A stretch of 44,917 nt of DNA from VMSU01 sp031400755 (GTDB lineage: Bacteria; Desulfobacterota; Desulfobulbia; Desulfobulbales; VMSU01): the NCBI GenBank assembly GCA_031400755.1, contig JANNQL010000186.1, positions 1-44,917 of the forward strand. Reading direction: 5' to 3'. How positions within the stretch are numbered: the first letter of the stretch is position 1; each line of letters begins with the position of its first letter. Under the pieces are notes generated by a model. That model worked only from the letters and a program-made list of their open reading frames with translations, was not told the origin of the DNA and did not search any database. The translations under genes and the position numbers were made by a program. Positions 8,264-17,424 of this stretch are shown piece after piece.

Positions 8264-9122
8264 TAAACTCAAACTCTCCTATTACTTTGCGCCGCAACTT
8301 ATCGATTGCATTCTTATGGTCTGACTTCAACCCTGGAATAGTCCAAATAGCCCATTCGCTGAAATTATTAAATTTTGGAGATTCTTCCAAAATATCGGTA
8401 ATCATAGATGTTGATGATATTACGGCAACAATTCTGCTACTGGAAAGATACTTCATAAAATGACGTTCATGCCTCATGAAAAATTCCATATTCCGAGCAT
8501 GTAGCTTATCCCCAGCCTCTTTGAATGTCCGTGCCTTTAGCAATACCCCTTCGGGGATAAGGTCATCTATATTTATGGCCACAATACCAAATTCAAATTT
8601 ATTCTCAATTTGTGAGACCGCATTAGAAAGAACCTTAGGAACACCTTTTTCCGAAAAGATTTTTTTGCACGGTATGGCAATGTTAACTCGATCAATATCA
8701 ACTACAATGTCAGGTTCATATAAATGCGTTTCGGGTATGACTTTTTTGAGTTTTGTAAAAGCCTCAAGCTCCCAAAATATGCTTTTCGCATGAGAAATCT
8801 CTCTATGAAAAAAATTCAGAGTCCCATTGAGCAGGTCCTTTAAATATTTTTCTTTGTTATTTTCGGTTGCCAGCATTTGGAGGCCGCTATAAATTCTCTC
8901 AATATGAAGTGAGTTAAATAGTTTGCGCATATCAGTTTCAGCAAAATTTCCCTTTGCCCATTCCGCAGCTAGCTCCTTAGCATCATTTAGCAAACCAGTT
9001 AGTTGATGAGAGGTACCAATATTGATTTTTGAATCAGAATAAATTTTTTCGATTAATTCAATATGAGAGCTAATTGCCTCATGCCCAAATCGATATTTTT
9101 TTGATTTTTCCAGAATGTTCAT
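8250..9122 (-). CDS. AT-rich orphan protein with PD-(D/E)xK nuclease-like core
   Basis: This 290-residue protein was not matched to a named family. Residues of about 110-190 show FWELEAFTKLKK, then EPDIVVDID, then VNIAIPCKKIFSEKG, then VLSNAVSQIE. The order helix-E, D-strand, strand ending in xCK, helix is that of PD-(D/E)xK nucleases, with the acidic residue before CK replaced by proline. A second alpha/beta part follows (FGIVAINIDDLIP and RIVAVISSTSM). The gene is visibly richer in A+T than the neighbouring rec genes, suggesting transfer. The final residues S-R-S-G and the TAG stop are encoded by a REP hairpin, so the natural C-terminus may be missing. The context (between recB and a Fic gene) suggests accessory, perhaps defensive DNA, but function is unknown. 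Confidence 0.75.
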   Translation of the reverse strand: MNILEKSKKYRFGHEAISSHIELIEKIYSDSKINIGTSHQLTGLLNDAKELAAEWAKGNFAETDMRKLFNSLHIERIYSGLQMLATENNKEKYLKDLLNGTLNFFHREISHAKSIFWELEAFTKLKKVIPETHLYEPDIVVDIDRVNIAIPCKKIFSEKGVPKVLSNAVSQIENKFEFGIVAINIDDLIPEGVLLKARTFKEAGDKLHARNMEFFMRHERHFMKYLSSSRIVAVISSTSMITDILEESPKFNNFSEWAIWTIPGLKSDHKNAIDKLRRKVIGEFEFSRSG

Positions 9123-9190
9123 TGATTAGTTTCCGTTCTCGCGGGATTCAAGACCTACTCTTCAACACGAAATATCGAAGAGTCATAGAC

Positions 9191-12100
9191 CTAAACAGTT
9201 ACAAACAAACGATCAAGTTCTTCGATACACTTAAACTCTGGACGATGGAAAAAGACGCCGCAGGCCGTGCCATCGGCATTGAGCCAGCCGGGGCGTACAC
9301 CACGCACGAACAGATAAAAACAGCCGCCGAAATGGCGATTGAAGTCGTAATCAGTGAGCCTGTGCCGCAGGTAGCGGTGCAGCGCCACTGAGTATAGGAG
9401 ATACTGCAAATGATAGCCATGGTGCCGCATGGCCTGGGCTATGGCCTCCGGCCGGTAATCGCTTGCGGTATGGCCCAGGTGATTGGATTTCCAGTCGAGC
9501 AGATAATAGCGGCCATCGTGAAAAAAAACGAGGTCGATAAAGCCCTTGATAAAGCCTTGCAGGTCCGAAAAAGAGAGTTTGGGCTGATCATAGCCATAGG
9601 CAGCCAGCAGACGGTTCAAGTCGCTGGCGGCCAGAGGCCCGGTCGGGAAGCAGAACTCCAGTTCAGTCAGGCAGCGGTCTCTGGTCAAGGTCTCGAGCCG
9701 CAATCCATCGTGCAGCGGCGTGGTCATCAAGGCCGCAAACAAGCCCCTGAGCATGGCGGCAAGCGGCGCCTCCGGCAGCCGCCCGTATGCCGATGGCGGA
9801 CGCTCACGCAGGCCGCCTAAAATCGCCTCGTCCCAGGTGGCAGGGTTGCTGAAATCGGTCAGTTCCAAGGCCCGGTGCAGGCATTCGCCGGCAGCAGGCC
9901 CGGCTGGAAAAGACAAAAAATCGTTGGCGCTCGCAGGTAGGGGCGGTTCACCTCGAAAATTGCCGAGGTCAGCCGGCCCGGCATCATGGTCAGGGGCAGC
10001 AACGACCTCGCGTTCGCTGCTCTGGCGATTCAAGGCGCTGAAGCTGCCCAGACGCCAACCCTCAAGCAAGGGCTGCGTCGCCTGCCGCACGGCAAATGAT
10101 TCTGCGGCGTGCGGGTCCGGCGGCAAGGCGAGGCCGGCAGTCGTCGGCAACGGCGCCAAGGCGATCTGCCCGGCGCTGGCCGCAGCCAGATCCTGCCAGG
10201 CGGCAGTGATGTCCCCGGCAATTCTATCACTGTCTTGCCATTCGGCAAAATCACCCCCGGCCCCGACCACCAGCCAGTTGAGCGGCGAGCGCAGCGACTC
10301 TTTTGGACTCAACCGCATACTGTAACAGCCGGCCACCAGATAGCAGCGATAGACCGCCCTGGTCAGGGCGACATAGAGCAAGCGGGCATCTTCGGCAGCC
10401 GCTTCCATTTTGGCGATGGCCTTACCCTCCTCAATCTGCGCCTCATCCAGCGAAAAATCGATGACACCCTGTTCCTGCCGGTGATACTCCAGGCCCTCCA
10501 AACGATGCCCGCCCCCGCCTGCCCTGCCATCGAACAAAAAGGGGCAGAAGACGATGGGGAACTCCAGCCCTTTGGCCTTATGGACCGTCAGGATCTGCAC
10601 CAGGTTCTCATCCGATTCCAGCCGCAACTGGGCGGTCTCATCAAGAGAGTCCTGTTGGCCCAGGCGACTCCGGGCCAGCCAGCGCAGCAGGCCTTCGATG
10701 CCGGGTTGCGTGGCGGCGGCCTGTTGCAGTAATTCACCCAGATGCAGCAGGTTGGTCAACTTACGTTCGCCTGCCGGCAGGGCCAGGAGCCTGGCCGCCG
10801 CCTTTTCCTGCCGCAGCAGGGCCCGCCACATAAAACCAAAGCCATGTTCCAGCCAGAGGGCGCGGTAGCCCTGAAATTTCTGCACCCAGCCGGTCAACTG
10901 TTCTTCGTCATCGTTTAAGACCGCAATAGCACTGCCATCGAGCCCCAGCAATTCAGTGGCCAAGGCGGCCTTGATGCGACCGGTGTAGGTGGGATCGGCC
11001 ACCGCCTGTAGGAGCCGCTCCACCTCCTCGGCCTGGCAGGACTTGAAGATGGAGGCCTGATCAAGCTCGACACAACCTATCCCTAAGGCGGTCAAGGCCT
11101 GTTTCATGGCGCTGCCCTGGGCGTGGCTGCGGACGATGACCGCAATGTCGGCGGGCTTCAGCGCGACCTGGTCGATGGTAATCCGCCCGTCTTCCCGGGC
11201 TTGGCGCAAAAGCCTTGCGATCTCGGCGGCAGTGGCTAAAATGGCAAGCCGCCTGGCCTCTTCTTTGGGCAGGAGGCCCTCCTCTTCGGACGGCAGCATC
11301 CAGACCTGGAGATCGGCACCGGGGCTCGCAAGGTCATGGAACGGCTTGCGTGGTTTAAGCCCGACCGCCACCTCCTGATAGTTCAGTCCGTCCAGGATAA
11401 AGGCCCCTGGATTAGCGGCAAAGAGAAGGTTCAAGGCCTTGATCAAACCCGGCGTCGACCGCTGATTGGCGCTCAGGGTATGCTGGGCATCGGCTGCGCT
11501 GCGCGCCGCCAGATAGGTATTGAGGTCGGCGCTGCGAAAGCTGTAGATCGCCTGTTTCGGGTCCCCTACCAGAAAGATGGGGCCGCGCTGTTCGGTCAGA
11601 TAAAGGCGGCTAAAGATCTGGAACTGCACGGGATCGGTATCCTGAAACTCATCGATCAGGGCGCAGGGATAACGCTTACGAATGGCCGCGGCCAACCAGG
11701 GCAGATCATCGCCCGTCAAGGCCCGCTGCAACTTAGCGAGCAGATCGTCATACGAAACAAGTCGCCTCTCGTGTTTGCGCCGCAACAACTCCTCCGGTCC
11801 CTGGGCCAGCCAGTCGTGCAGCAATTGCAAGCGCTTGAGATTGAAAAAGGCCAGGATGTCGTGCTGCAGGCCGAGAAGTTCTTCGGCCACGGCGAAGAAC
11901 TTATGGCTGGGCGTGGTGCAGCCCTTCTTGGTCTTGCCGGCCAAACGGCCCGCGCCAAACAGTTTCTGCTTGTCGTCGACTGCGGCCAGGGCGTCGCCGC
12001 CTACGAAATACTGCCGCCAGGCCTCAGCCCCGGCCTTGACTGACTGCTCCTTGTAGGTGCCGGCGTTAAGCTGATTGAGCGCGGCCAGGATGGCGCCGGT

Positions 12101-12823
12101 GATGGTCTCTCCCTCCAGCTCCCAGAGCTGCCTGGCATCATGAAAAGCACGCTCCAGGTCTTGCAGCGACGGGCTCGGCATTGCCGGAAACTCAGGCCAG
12201 CGCAGGAGTGCAAGGGGTTTCTGCAAGCGCCTGCCGAGTTGCGCCGCCAGTTGGTCCGGGCCAAAGCCGCTATTTAAGAGATGGGCCGCCAGCCCGTCGG
12301 GCAGTTCAGCCTGACTGACCCGCTGCCGCCAGAAGTCGAGGGCGACCTCATGCCGGATCGCCGCGTCATCGGCCAGGAAGTCCAAGCGGAAGGGCAGAGA
12401 GGCGGCAAAGGGGGTCTCGGCCAAGGCCCGCTGGCAAAAGCCGTGGATAGTGAAAATCGCGGCGCTATCGAAAGATTGCAGGGCAAGCTCAATACGCTGC
12501 TCGGCCTCCTGCCGCCCGACCCGGCCGCTCTCGATGACACTGTGCACGAAGCGCTCAACAAAAGGGTCGTGATCGGCATTGTCATCAGTTGCCAGGGCGC
12601 GGGCCAGTTCGACCAGACGGCTGCGAATCCGCTGCCGCAATTCGGCGGTGGCGGCCTTGGTAAAGGTAACCACCAGGATCTCATCCACCGTCCGCTGCTG
12701 TTCCAGGAGCAAGCGCAGATACAGACCGCAGATATTCCAGGTCTTGCCGGTGCCGGCCGAGGCCTCGATCAGGTTGACCCCGTCCAGAGAACAATCAAAT
12801 ACGTCAAGTTCACGCATATTCAT
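9191..12823 (-). CDS. recB: Exodeoxyribonuclease V beta chain (RecB helicase-nuclease)
   Basis: This 1210-residue protein is the 3'-5' helicase and only nuclease of RecBCD. Walker A EASAGTGKTWNI lies at about 20-31. Other UvrD-type motifs are CALIDEFQDTDPVQF (Walker B), FLVGDPKQAIYSFRSADLN (motif III) and ILTVHKAKGLEFPIV (motif V). The C-terminal nuclease domain shows GFIDLVFFHDGRYYLLDWKSNHLG in pieces, where the aspartates and DWK lysine are the metal and catalytic residues. The start ATG overlaps the recC stop as ATGA (12823-12820), so the two are translationally coupled. recD is not next in line, as it usually is, but 4.7 kb further on. Confidence 0.96.
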   Translation of the reverse strand: MNMRELDVFDCSLDGVNLIEASAGTGKTWNICGLYLRLLLEQQRTVDEILVVTFTKAATAELRQRIRSRLVELARALATDDNADHDPFVERFVHSVIESGRVGRQEAEQRIELALQSFDSAAIFTIHGFCQRALAETPFAASLPFRLDFLADDAAIRHEVALDFWRQRVSQAELPDGLAAHLLNSGFGPDQLAAQLGRRLQKPLALLRWPEFPAMPSPSLQDLERAFHDARQLWELEGETITGAILAALNQLNAGTYKEQSVKAGAEAWRQYFVGGDALAAVDDKQKLFGAGRLAGKTKKGCTTPSHKFFAVAEELLGLQHDILAFFNLKRLQLLHDWLAQGPEELLRRKHERRLVSYDDLLAKLQRALTGDDLPWLAAAIRKRYPCALIDEFQDTDPVQFQIFSRLYLTEQRGPIFLVGDPKQAIYSFRSADLNTYLAARSAADAQHTLSANQRSTPGLIKALNLLFAANPGAFILDGLNYQEVAVGLKPRKPFHDLASPGADLQVWMLPSEEEGLLPKEEARRLAILATAAEIARLLRQAREDGRITIDQVALKPADIAVIVRSHAQGSAMKQALTALGIGCVELDQASIFKSCQAEEVERLLQAVADPTYTGRIKAALATELLGLDGSAIAVLNDDEEQLTGWVQKFQGYRALWLEHGFGFMWRALLRQEKAAARLLALPAGERKLTNLLHLGELLQQAAATQPGIEGLLRWLARSRLGQQDSLDETAQLRLESDENLVQILTVHKAKGLEFPIVFCPFLFDGRAGGGGHRLEGLEYHRQEQGVIDFSLDEAQIEEGKAIAKMEAAAEDARLLYVALTRAVYRCYLVAGCYSMRLSPKESLRSPLNWLVVGAGGDFAEWQDSDRIAGDITAAWQDLAAASAGQIALAPLPTTAGLALPPDPHAAESFAVRQATQPLLEGWRLGSFSALNRQSSEREVVAAPDHDAGPADLGNFRGEPPLPASANDFLSFPAGPAAGECLHRALELTDFSNPATWDEAILGGLRERPPSAYGRLPEAPLAAMLRGLFAALMTTPLHDGLRLETLTRDRCLTELEFCFPTGPLAASDLNRLLAAYGYDQPKLSFSDLQGFIKGFIDLVFFHDGRYYLLDWKSNHLGHTASDYRPEAIAQAMRHHGYHLQYLLYSVALHRYLRHRLTDYDFNRHFGGCFYLFVRGVRPGWLNADGTACGVFFHRPEFKCIEELDRLFVTV

Positions 12824-15800
12824 GACAGACGGACATCCTCAAGATGATTGATCAGCGGGCCGTAGATAGTTTGGGCCAGCTCCGTAAAGTCGCCGGCCAG
12901 GGGATCGGCCTCTCCCCGCAAGGCGAGTCGGTAGTACGGGTCACTTTCTTCGCCATGGGGTCTTTGCCTGGTGCTCTGCCAACGGCCATAGGCCTTGGCC
13001 CGGTTGCCTTTGCTGGTCATCAAGGCCCAGGCACTCTTGGGGAAGAAATGCAGCGGTCGGCCCAGACCTTCCCGGTAGCAGCGCAAGAGTTGCTTTAATA
13101 TCCCATCGGCATCATCGACCGGCTTGAGGGTGAATTCGCCGTCAAGTGCGAGACAACGGCTGGTCAGGATGACGTCCTGAGGACGAAGGGCGCACAGCGC
13201 CAAGTGCGAGAACCAGGCCGCCAGATAATCAACCGGCCGCGTCTTATCGCAGCGATAGCGGACCAGGCCCTGGGGCGTGACGCCGGTCAGGGAGCCGCTC
13301 AAGCTCCAGGCCTCGCCGTCCAGATCAAGGCCAAGGGCAAAAGGTAGCGGCTCGGGCCGGAGATCAGTGAGGCCAGAGCGCAGCACCATGGCAAATTCAC
13401 TCAGCCGCGCCAGTTCGCGACTACGGAGCAGTTCGCCGGGCTTGCCGTCCGGGAACTCGTGACCGGCAGCGGCCAGGGCCTCAATCCTTTCACTATTATC
13501 GCCGCGCAACATGAGGGGCAGCAGGCGATCACTCACCGAATGCCAGCCCTGCCAGTCAAGCACAAAAGGTTCGTCATCCAAAAGCTCGGCCTCGGCCTCA
13601 GCCAGTTTGACGCCAAGCCTTTCCTTCAGCAAATAGCGGCAGGGATTACAAAAAAATCGCCGTAATTGTTCAAGGCTGACCGTGCGCCAGGCCTCATCAA
13701 CCGGGGGCAGCGGGTCAAGAAAAAACACCGGCTGCAGTTGCTGATCGCTCTCATCCTCATCATCACCTGCATCGGTAAAGGCAATGGCCTGGGCCGTACG
13801 GGTGCCCGTGGCGCTCAGCCGGGCCGCTTCACAGTAATCGGCATCAAAACTGAAGAGCCCAGAGGCGGCGTCGCCATCCTTACGGAAATAGCGGGGAGAA
13901 AAGGCCTGCAAGGGGTGCTCAATGATCAGACGCTGGCGGGCGGCAGCCCATGCCTTGGCCTCCATCTGGTCACCGGCCAGGGCCGGCAGCAGCTGGTCGA
14001 GCAGTTCAGAGACCAGGACCGAGGGCGGCAGTGGCGCATTGTCTCTGATGCTCCGCCCACAGTAGGTGATAATCAACCGGTCACGGGCCGCAAGTAAAAG
14101 GTCGAGAAAGACATTGCGCTCGTCATGCTTGCGCTGCAGGTCGCCACGCTTTGGCAACACGGCCATCAGGTCGAATTCCATGGGCTTAACAGCGCTGGGG
14201 TAAGCGCCATCGTCCAAGCCCAGCAGACAGACGACACGATAGGGCAGACCGCGCAAGCTCGACATGGCGGCAAAGGTCAAACGTCCAGAGGGCACCCCGC
14301 CGCGCCCAGGATCGTCCAGCCGCTCTTTAAGCGCGACCCGGAGGACAGCGAGCGATACTTTGGTGTCAGCGCCCGCCGCCATCATCTCGCTGCACAGATC
14401 GGCGATGGCGGCCCGGACCTCTTTCAGTTGCTCCAGCATCTCTTCCTCAGGATCGAAAAAGGTCTCGACCAGGGCCAGGATGGTCTGCCGCCATTCATCA
14501 GGCCGCCGCGCCACCTGCAAGTCATGACGCAAGGACTTCAGACTTTCAACAAACAACCAAAAACGACCAAGGGCTTGCGCCTTGGCGCCCTCCCCGGTGT
14601 TGCAGGCGAGGACATCGCCGACCAATTGATCGTCTCCATCAGGGAGGGCATAGCCTAAAAACAGGCGCTGCAGGCCTTCGGCAAAGGTATGCCGGGACGA
14701 CTGAGCCAAGCCGCAATCACGGCGATGGTCCGCATCGAGCCCCCAACGGATGCCGGACTGCTTCAGCCAAATCTGGATGTGGTGCTGTTCCTCGGTCTGT
14801 AAATTAAAACGGCGGGCGATGGGCGTTTCCTGGAGGAGCTGAAAGATCTCGCTGGCAACAAAACGGCTTTGCGGCAAAGTAAGCAGTTGCAGCACGATCC
14901 TGGCGATGGTGTTCTCCTGGGTGGCAGGCCGCCCGGTGATGGTATAGGGAATACGGCGTTTCTGCGGCGCGGTGCCGAAGACGGCGTCGATCAAAGGCGC
15001 GGCTGCCCCAAGATCAGGCGTCACCACTAAGACATCGCAAGGGCGCGGTGGATGGGGACCGTTAAAGAGCTGGAGGAGCTGATCGTGCAGCACCTCCAGT
15101 TGCCGGGTCAGATGATGGCAGACATGGATCTCGATACTCTGGTCGTCCGCATCCAGCGTCAAGGGAGCAAGCGGCTCCATATCGAGGATGGAGTTTTGCA
15201 GGGCCGCCAGCAGGGTATGATGGTGATTGGTGCGGAAACGGCTGTCATCGACAATGACTTCGGAGGCGGTCTCACTCAGCAGCAGTTCAATCTGGGCCTG
15301 GGTCTGCTTGCCCCAAGAGGCCAGCAGTTGATTGCCGGTCTCGTGATGCTCCTCATGGCCTTGCAGGGTAAGCGAGGACAAACGCTTGCCATCGACAATC
15401 TCAAACCAATACTGGCGGCAGGGATTAAGCAGATAGACCCGCAAGTCGATCCAGCGCGCGAGTTGCTCCAGCAGACGGATATAGAGGGGCGGCATGGTTG
15501 GCAGGCAAAAGACCATGGCCGTTTTTGGCAAAGATTGGAGGCGCGGGTCATTGGCGTCGATCCCAGCCGCCTTGGCAAAAAAATCAGCAGCCGGATGGAA
15601 GGGGTTCAGGCCCAACTCGCCGACCAACTGCCGCCAAAGTTCAGCCTGCCAGGCCGCATCCTCAAGATGGTCTTTCTGCCTTGAGCCGATATCGGCCTCG
15701 CGCCCCTCTGACCAGGCGGCCAGCCATTCCGGGCGATAGGTCAGGTAGTGGTCAAAGAGTGCGCTGATCCGCTGGGCCAACTCAAAACGCATGACCTCGT

Positions 15801-16143
15801 CAGCCTTAGCCAGATAGGCATTCAGCCGCTCGGCCCCTGGCAGTGAGTTGCCGGACAACAAGCGATACAGCCTCCAGACCAGCAAGTCCGGGGCAAAAGG
15901 CGAGACCCGCGGCACACTGACGAAAGCGCCGATCCGCTCCCACAGCCACTGGGCCAGATAAGCACAGTTGAGGTTGGCGCAGATACCAAAACGACTGGCC
16001 ATGACCAGTTCCAGCCGCCGGCGGATGGCCAGGCTCGGAATAACGATGTGCTGAGGCGTGAAGGGGTCAACGGGCAGCGCGGCAAGGTCTTCCAGCAAGG
16101 CCTCTTCCAGCGCTTCGTAGTGGTTGGCGAAAATGAGTTTCAT
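12820..16143 (-). CDS. recC: Exodeoxyribonuclease V gamma chain (RecC)
   Basis: The chosen start is the ATG at 16143, giving 1107 residues beginning MKLIFANHYEALEEALLEDL, the usual RecC N-terminus. A TTG at 16176 would add 11 residues and has no ribosome site. RecC is the scaffold of RecBCD: a catalytically dead helicase-like core with a dead nuclease domain, through which the 3' strand is scanned for Chi. Recognisable parts are the N-terminal helicase-like region (HIVIPSLAIRRRLE), CDVLVVTPDLG, and FAAMSSLRGLPYRVVCLLGLDDGAYP near 660-690. The protein is of normal length and intact. It is the first gene of the recC-recB pair and its upstream region is full of palindromic repeats. Confidence 0.95.
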   Translation of the reverse strand: MKLIFANHYEALEEALLEDLAALPVDPFTPQHIVIPSLAIRRRLELVMASRFGICANLNCAYLAQWLWERIGAFVSVPRVSPFAPDLLVWRLYRLLSGNSLPGAERLNAYLAKADEVMRFELAQRISALFDHYLTYRPEWLAAWSEGREADIGSRQKDHLEDAAWQAELWRQLVGELGLNPFHPAADFFAKAAGIDANDPRLQSLPKTAMVFCLPTMPPLYIRLLEQLARWIDLRVYLLNPCRQYWFEIVDGKRLSSLTLQGHEEHHETGNQLLASWGKQTQAQIELLLSETASEVIVDDSRFRTNHHHTLLAALQNSILDMEPLAPLTLDADDQSIEIHVCHHLTRQLEVLHDQLLQLFNGPHPPRPCDVLVVTPDLGAAAPLIDAVFGTAPQKRRIPYTITGRPATQENTIARIVLQLLTLPQSRFVASEIFQLLQETPIARRFNLQTEEQHHIQIWLKQSGIRWGLDADHRRDCGLAQSSRHTFAEGLQRLFLGYALPDGDDQLVGDVLACNTGEGAKAQALGRFWLFVESLKSLRHDLQVARRPDEWRQTILALVETFFDPEEEMLEQLKEVRAAIADLCSEMMAAGADTKVSLAVLRVALKERLDDPGRGGVPSGRLTFAAMSSLRGLPYRVVCLLGLDDGAYPSAVKPMEFDLMAVLPKRGDLQRKHDERNVFLDLLLAARDRLIITYCGRSIRDNAPLPPSVLVSELLDQLLPALAGDQMEAKAWAAARQRLIIEHPLQAFSPRYFRKDGDAASGLFSFDADYCEAARLSATGTRTAQAIAFTDAGDDEDESDQQLQPVFFLDPLPPVDEAWRTVSLEQLRRFFCNPCRYLLKERLGVKLAEAEAELLDDEPFVLDWQGWHSVSDRLLPLMLRGDNSERIEALAAAGHEFPDGKPGELLRSRELARLSEFAMVLRSGLTDLRPEPLPFALGLDLDGEAWSLSGSLTGVTPQGLVRYRCDKTRPVDYLAAWFSHLALCALRPQDVILTSRCLALDGEFTLKPVDDADGILKQLLRCYREGLGRPLHFFPKSAWALMTSKGNRAKAYGRWQSTRQRPHGEESDPYYRLALRGEADPLAGDFTELAQTIYGPLINHLEDVRLS

Positions 16144-16201
16144 TGGCCTGAAAAGGAACGGAAGAGTCTCTTGCAAAAGTCCAGAAAGCGATCTTTAACA
16201 A

Positions 16202-16323
16202 TCTCGCAAAAAGTCAAAATCCGTGCAACAGAAGTGCTTCGACAGGCTCAGCACGAACGGAGTTTCAATGGGTTATGGAGAAGCCGTTCGCCCTGAGCTT
16301 GTCGAAGGGCACTTTTTGCGAGA
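16202..16323. repeat. Nested palindromic element (about 122 bp)
   Basis: The outer arms are TCTCGCAAAAAGT (16202-16214) and ACTTTTTGCGAGA (16311-16323), a perfect 13-bp inverted repeat. Inside lie an imperfect pair around the core CTTCGACAGGCTCAG...CGAACGG (16238-16260) and CCGTTCG...CTGAGCTTGTCGAAG (16284-16307). This is built like a non-autonomous mobile element and has no coding potential. The core recurs at 2579-2640. Confidence 0.75.
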
Positions 16324-16334
16324 CCATCATCTTT

Positions 16335-16416
16335 CGTCATTCCCGCACAGGCGGTTATCCAAGATTTCGAGGGGACTTGCCAGTAACCCTGGATCCCCGT
16401 TTGCACGGGGATGACG
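16335..16416. repeat. CGTCATTCCCG palindromic repeat
   Basis: The ends CGTCATTCCCG and CGGGGATGACG are inverted, with an inner hairpin CCCCGT-TTGC-ACGGGG at 16395-16410. It resembles a class of dispersed repeats seen in many proteobacterial genomes. It lies 35 bp past the end of the TPR gene. Confidence 0.65.
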
Positions 16417-16451
16417 ACTTTTGAAAGAGACTCAGTTGATATACTGATTGC

Positions 16452-17420
16452 TTACTCCGGCAGTTCGACGTGCTGGCGGATGCGCAGGGCTTCGTCCAGT
16501 TGGCCGCGCGCCTGCAGGATGTCGGCGATCTTGCCTTGGCAGATGGCATCAGAGCGCTCTTCTCCGAGCATTTCATACTCCGGCAGGTTGACTTGCTGAC
16601 GGATGCGCAAGGCTTCGTCCAGTTGGCCGCGCGCCTGCAGGATGTCGGCGATCTGGCCTTGGGTGACGGCTACCGAGCGCACATCACCGAGCTTTTCAAA
16701 CACCGGCAGGGTGACTTGCTGGCGGATGCGCAGGGCCTCGTCAAGTTGGCCAATGCTACGGTATAACTCCGCCATTTCGTCCAATAGCGGCAGACGGATA
16801 TCGTCAGCCAAAGGCGGTTCGGCCTCCAAATACTCGCGCAGCACAGCGATACGTTTGCTGCGCTCGGCTAATGGACGTGCATCAACAGGCCCGCCCTGGG
16901 CGACGGGTGCTTCGCGGAGCGGTGGGGCAATCGTGCTGAATGAAAAAACCCCGCCACGCCAGGCCCACAGGTCGGGCGCCAATTGGGCCAGACGGCTGAT
17001 CGGCGCGGTCGTCAGCCAAAAGATCAGGCACAACGGCACGCCTTGCGCCACGGCCTCGCGGCGGACATTGAAGGCCTGCCAGCGAACAGCGTCAAACCAG
17101 CTTTCCCCTCCGAGGATATGGACCGCCTGATGGTCAACCGCCAAACGACGCAAATCGGTCTCAACGGCGCTGAAATCGGCATGAGTCTCCAGCGCCAGTT
17201 GTCCAGGGCAAAGCCCTGCCACGACCAGGACGTCGTTGATCCTGGCGATCAACTCGCTACGGTAGGCGACATCGTTGAATTCGGCAATGAGGAATTGAAA
17301 ACGGCTACCGGTGCGCAGGTCTTTGACCAGGCGCTGGAAGTCCGGGATGTGCTCCGGCTTGAGCTCGATGGCGGCATGATGGCGCGTCTGGTCGAAACGA
17401 TAGGTCTCGTCGTGATTCAA
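16452..17420 (-). CDS. TPR-repeat protein paired with a P-loop ATPase
   Basis: This 322-residue protein has two halves. Residues 1-165 form an alpha/beta domain ending in REAVAQGVPLCLIFWLTTAP, then ISRLAQLAPDLWAWRGGVFSF. A similar RLA...APDxWAWRxGVF pattern occurs, to my recollection, in TPR proteins next to ATPases in sulfur and filamentous bacteria. After a linker come TPR-like helices (about 185-224) and then 41-residue repeats QLDEALRIRQQV...IADILQARG at 225-265, 266-306 and a partial unit at 307-322. The last unit is cut by a stop directly after LPE, so the array may be shortened. It follows the ATPase gene after 4 nt and must be cotranscribed. It is probably the sensor or partner of that ATPase; the function is unknown. 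Confidence 0.82.
   Translation of the reverse strand: MNHDETYRFDQTRHHAAIELKPEHIPDFQRLVKDLRTGSRFQFLIAEFNDVAYRSELIARINDVLVVAGLCPGQLALETHADFSAVETDLRRLAVDHQAVHILGGESWFDAVRWQAFNVRREAVAQGVPLCLIFWLTTAPISRLAQLAPDLWAWRGGVFSFSTIAPPLREAPVAQGGPVDARPLAERSKRIAVLREYLEAEPPLADDIRLPLLDEMAELYRSIGQLDEALRIRQQVTLPVFEKLGDVRSVAVTQGQIADILQARGQLDEALRIRQQVNLPEYEMLGEERSDAICQGKIADILQARGQLDEALRIRQHVELPE
16459..16760. repeat. 123-bp tandem repeats inside the TPR gene
   Basis: Units start at 16459, 16582 and 16705, the last one partial. Units are nearly identical in DNA, especially over the stretch for QLDEALRIRQ and IADILQARG. This level of identity, beyond what the protein needs, points to recent duplication or slippage. 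Confidence 0.88.
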
Positions 17421-17424
17421 ACGC

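Noticed and set aside
16459..16760. A short repeat array that could be taken for a CRISPR.
   Set aside because: The units are 123 bp, continuous and in frame in a TPR gene, with no spacers.
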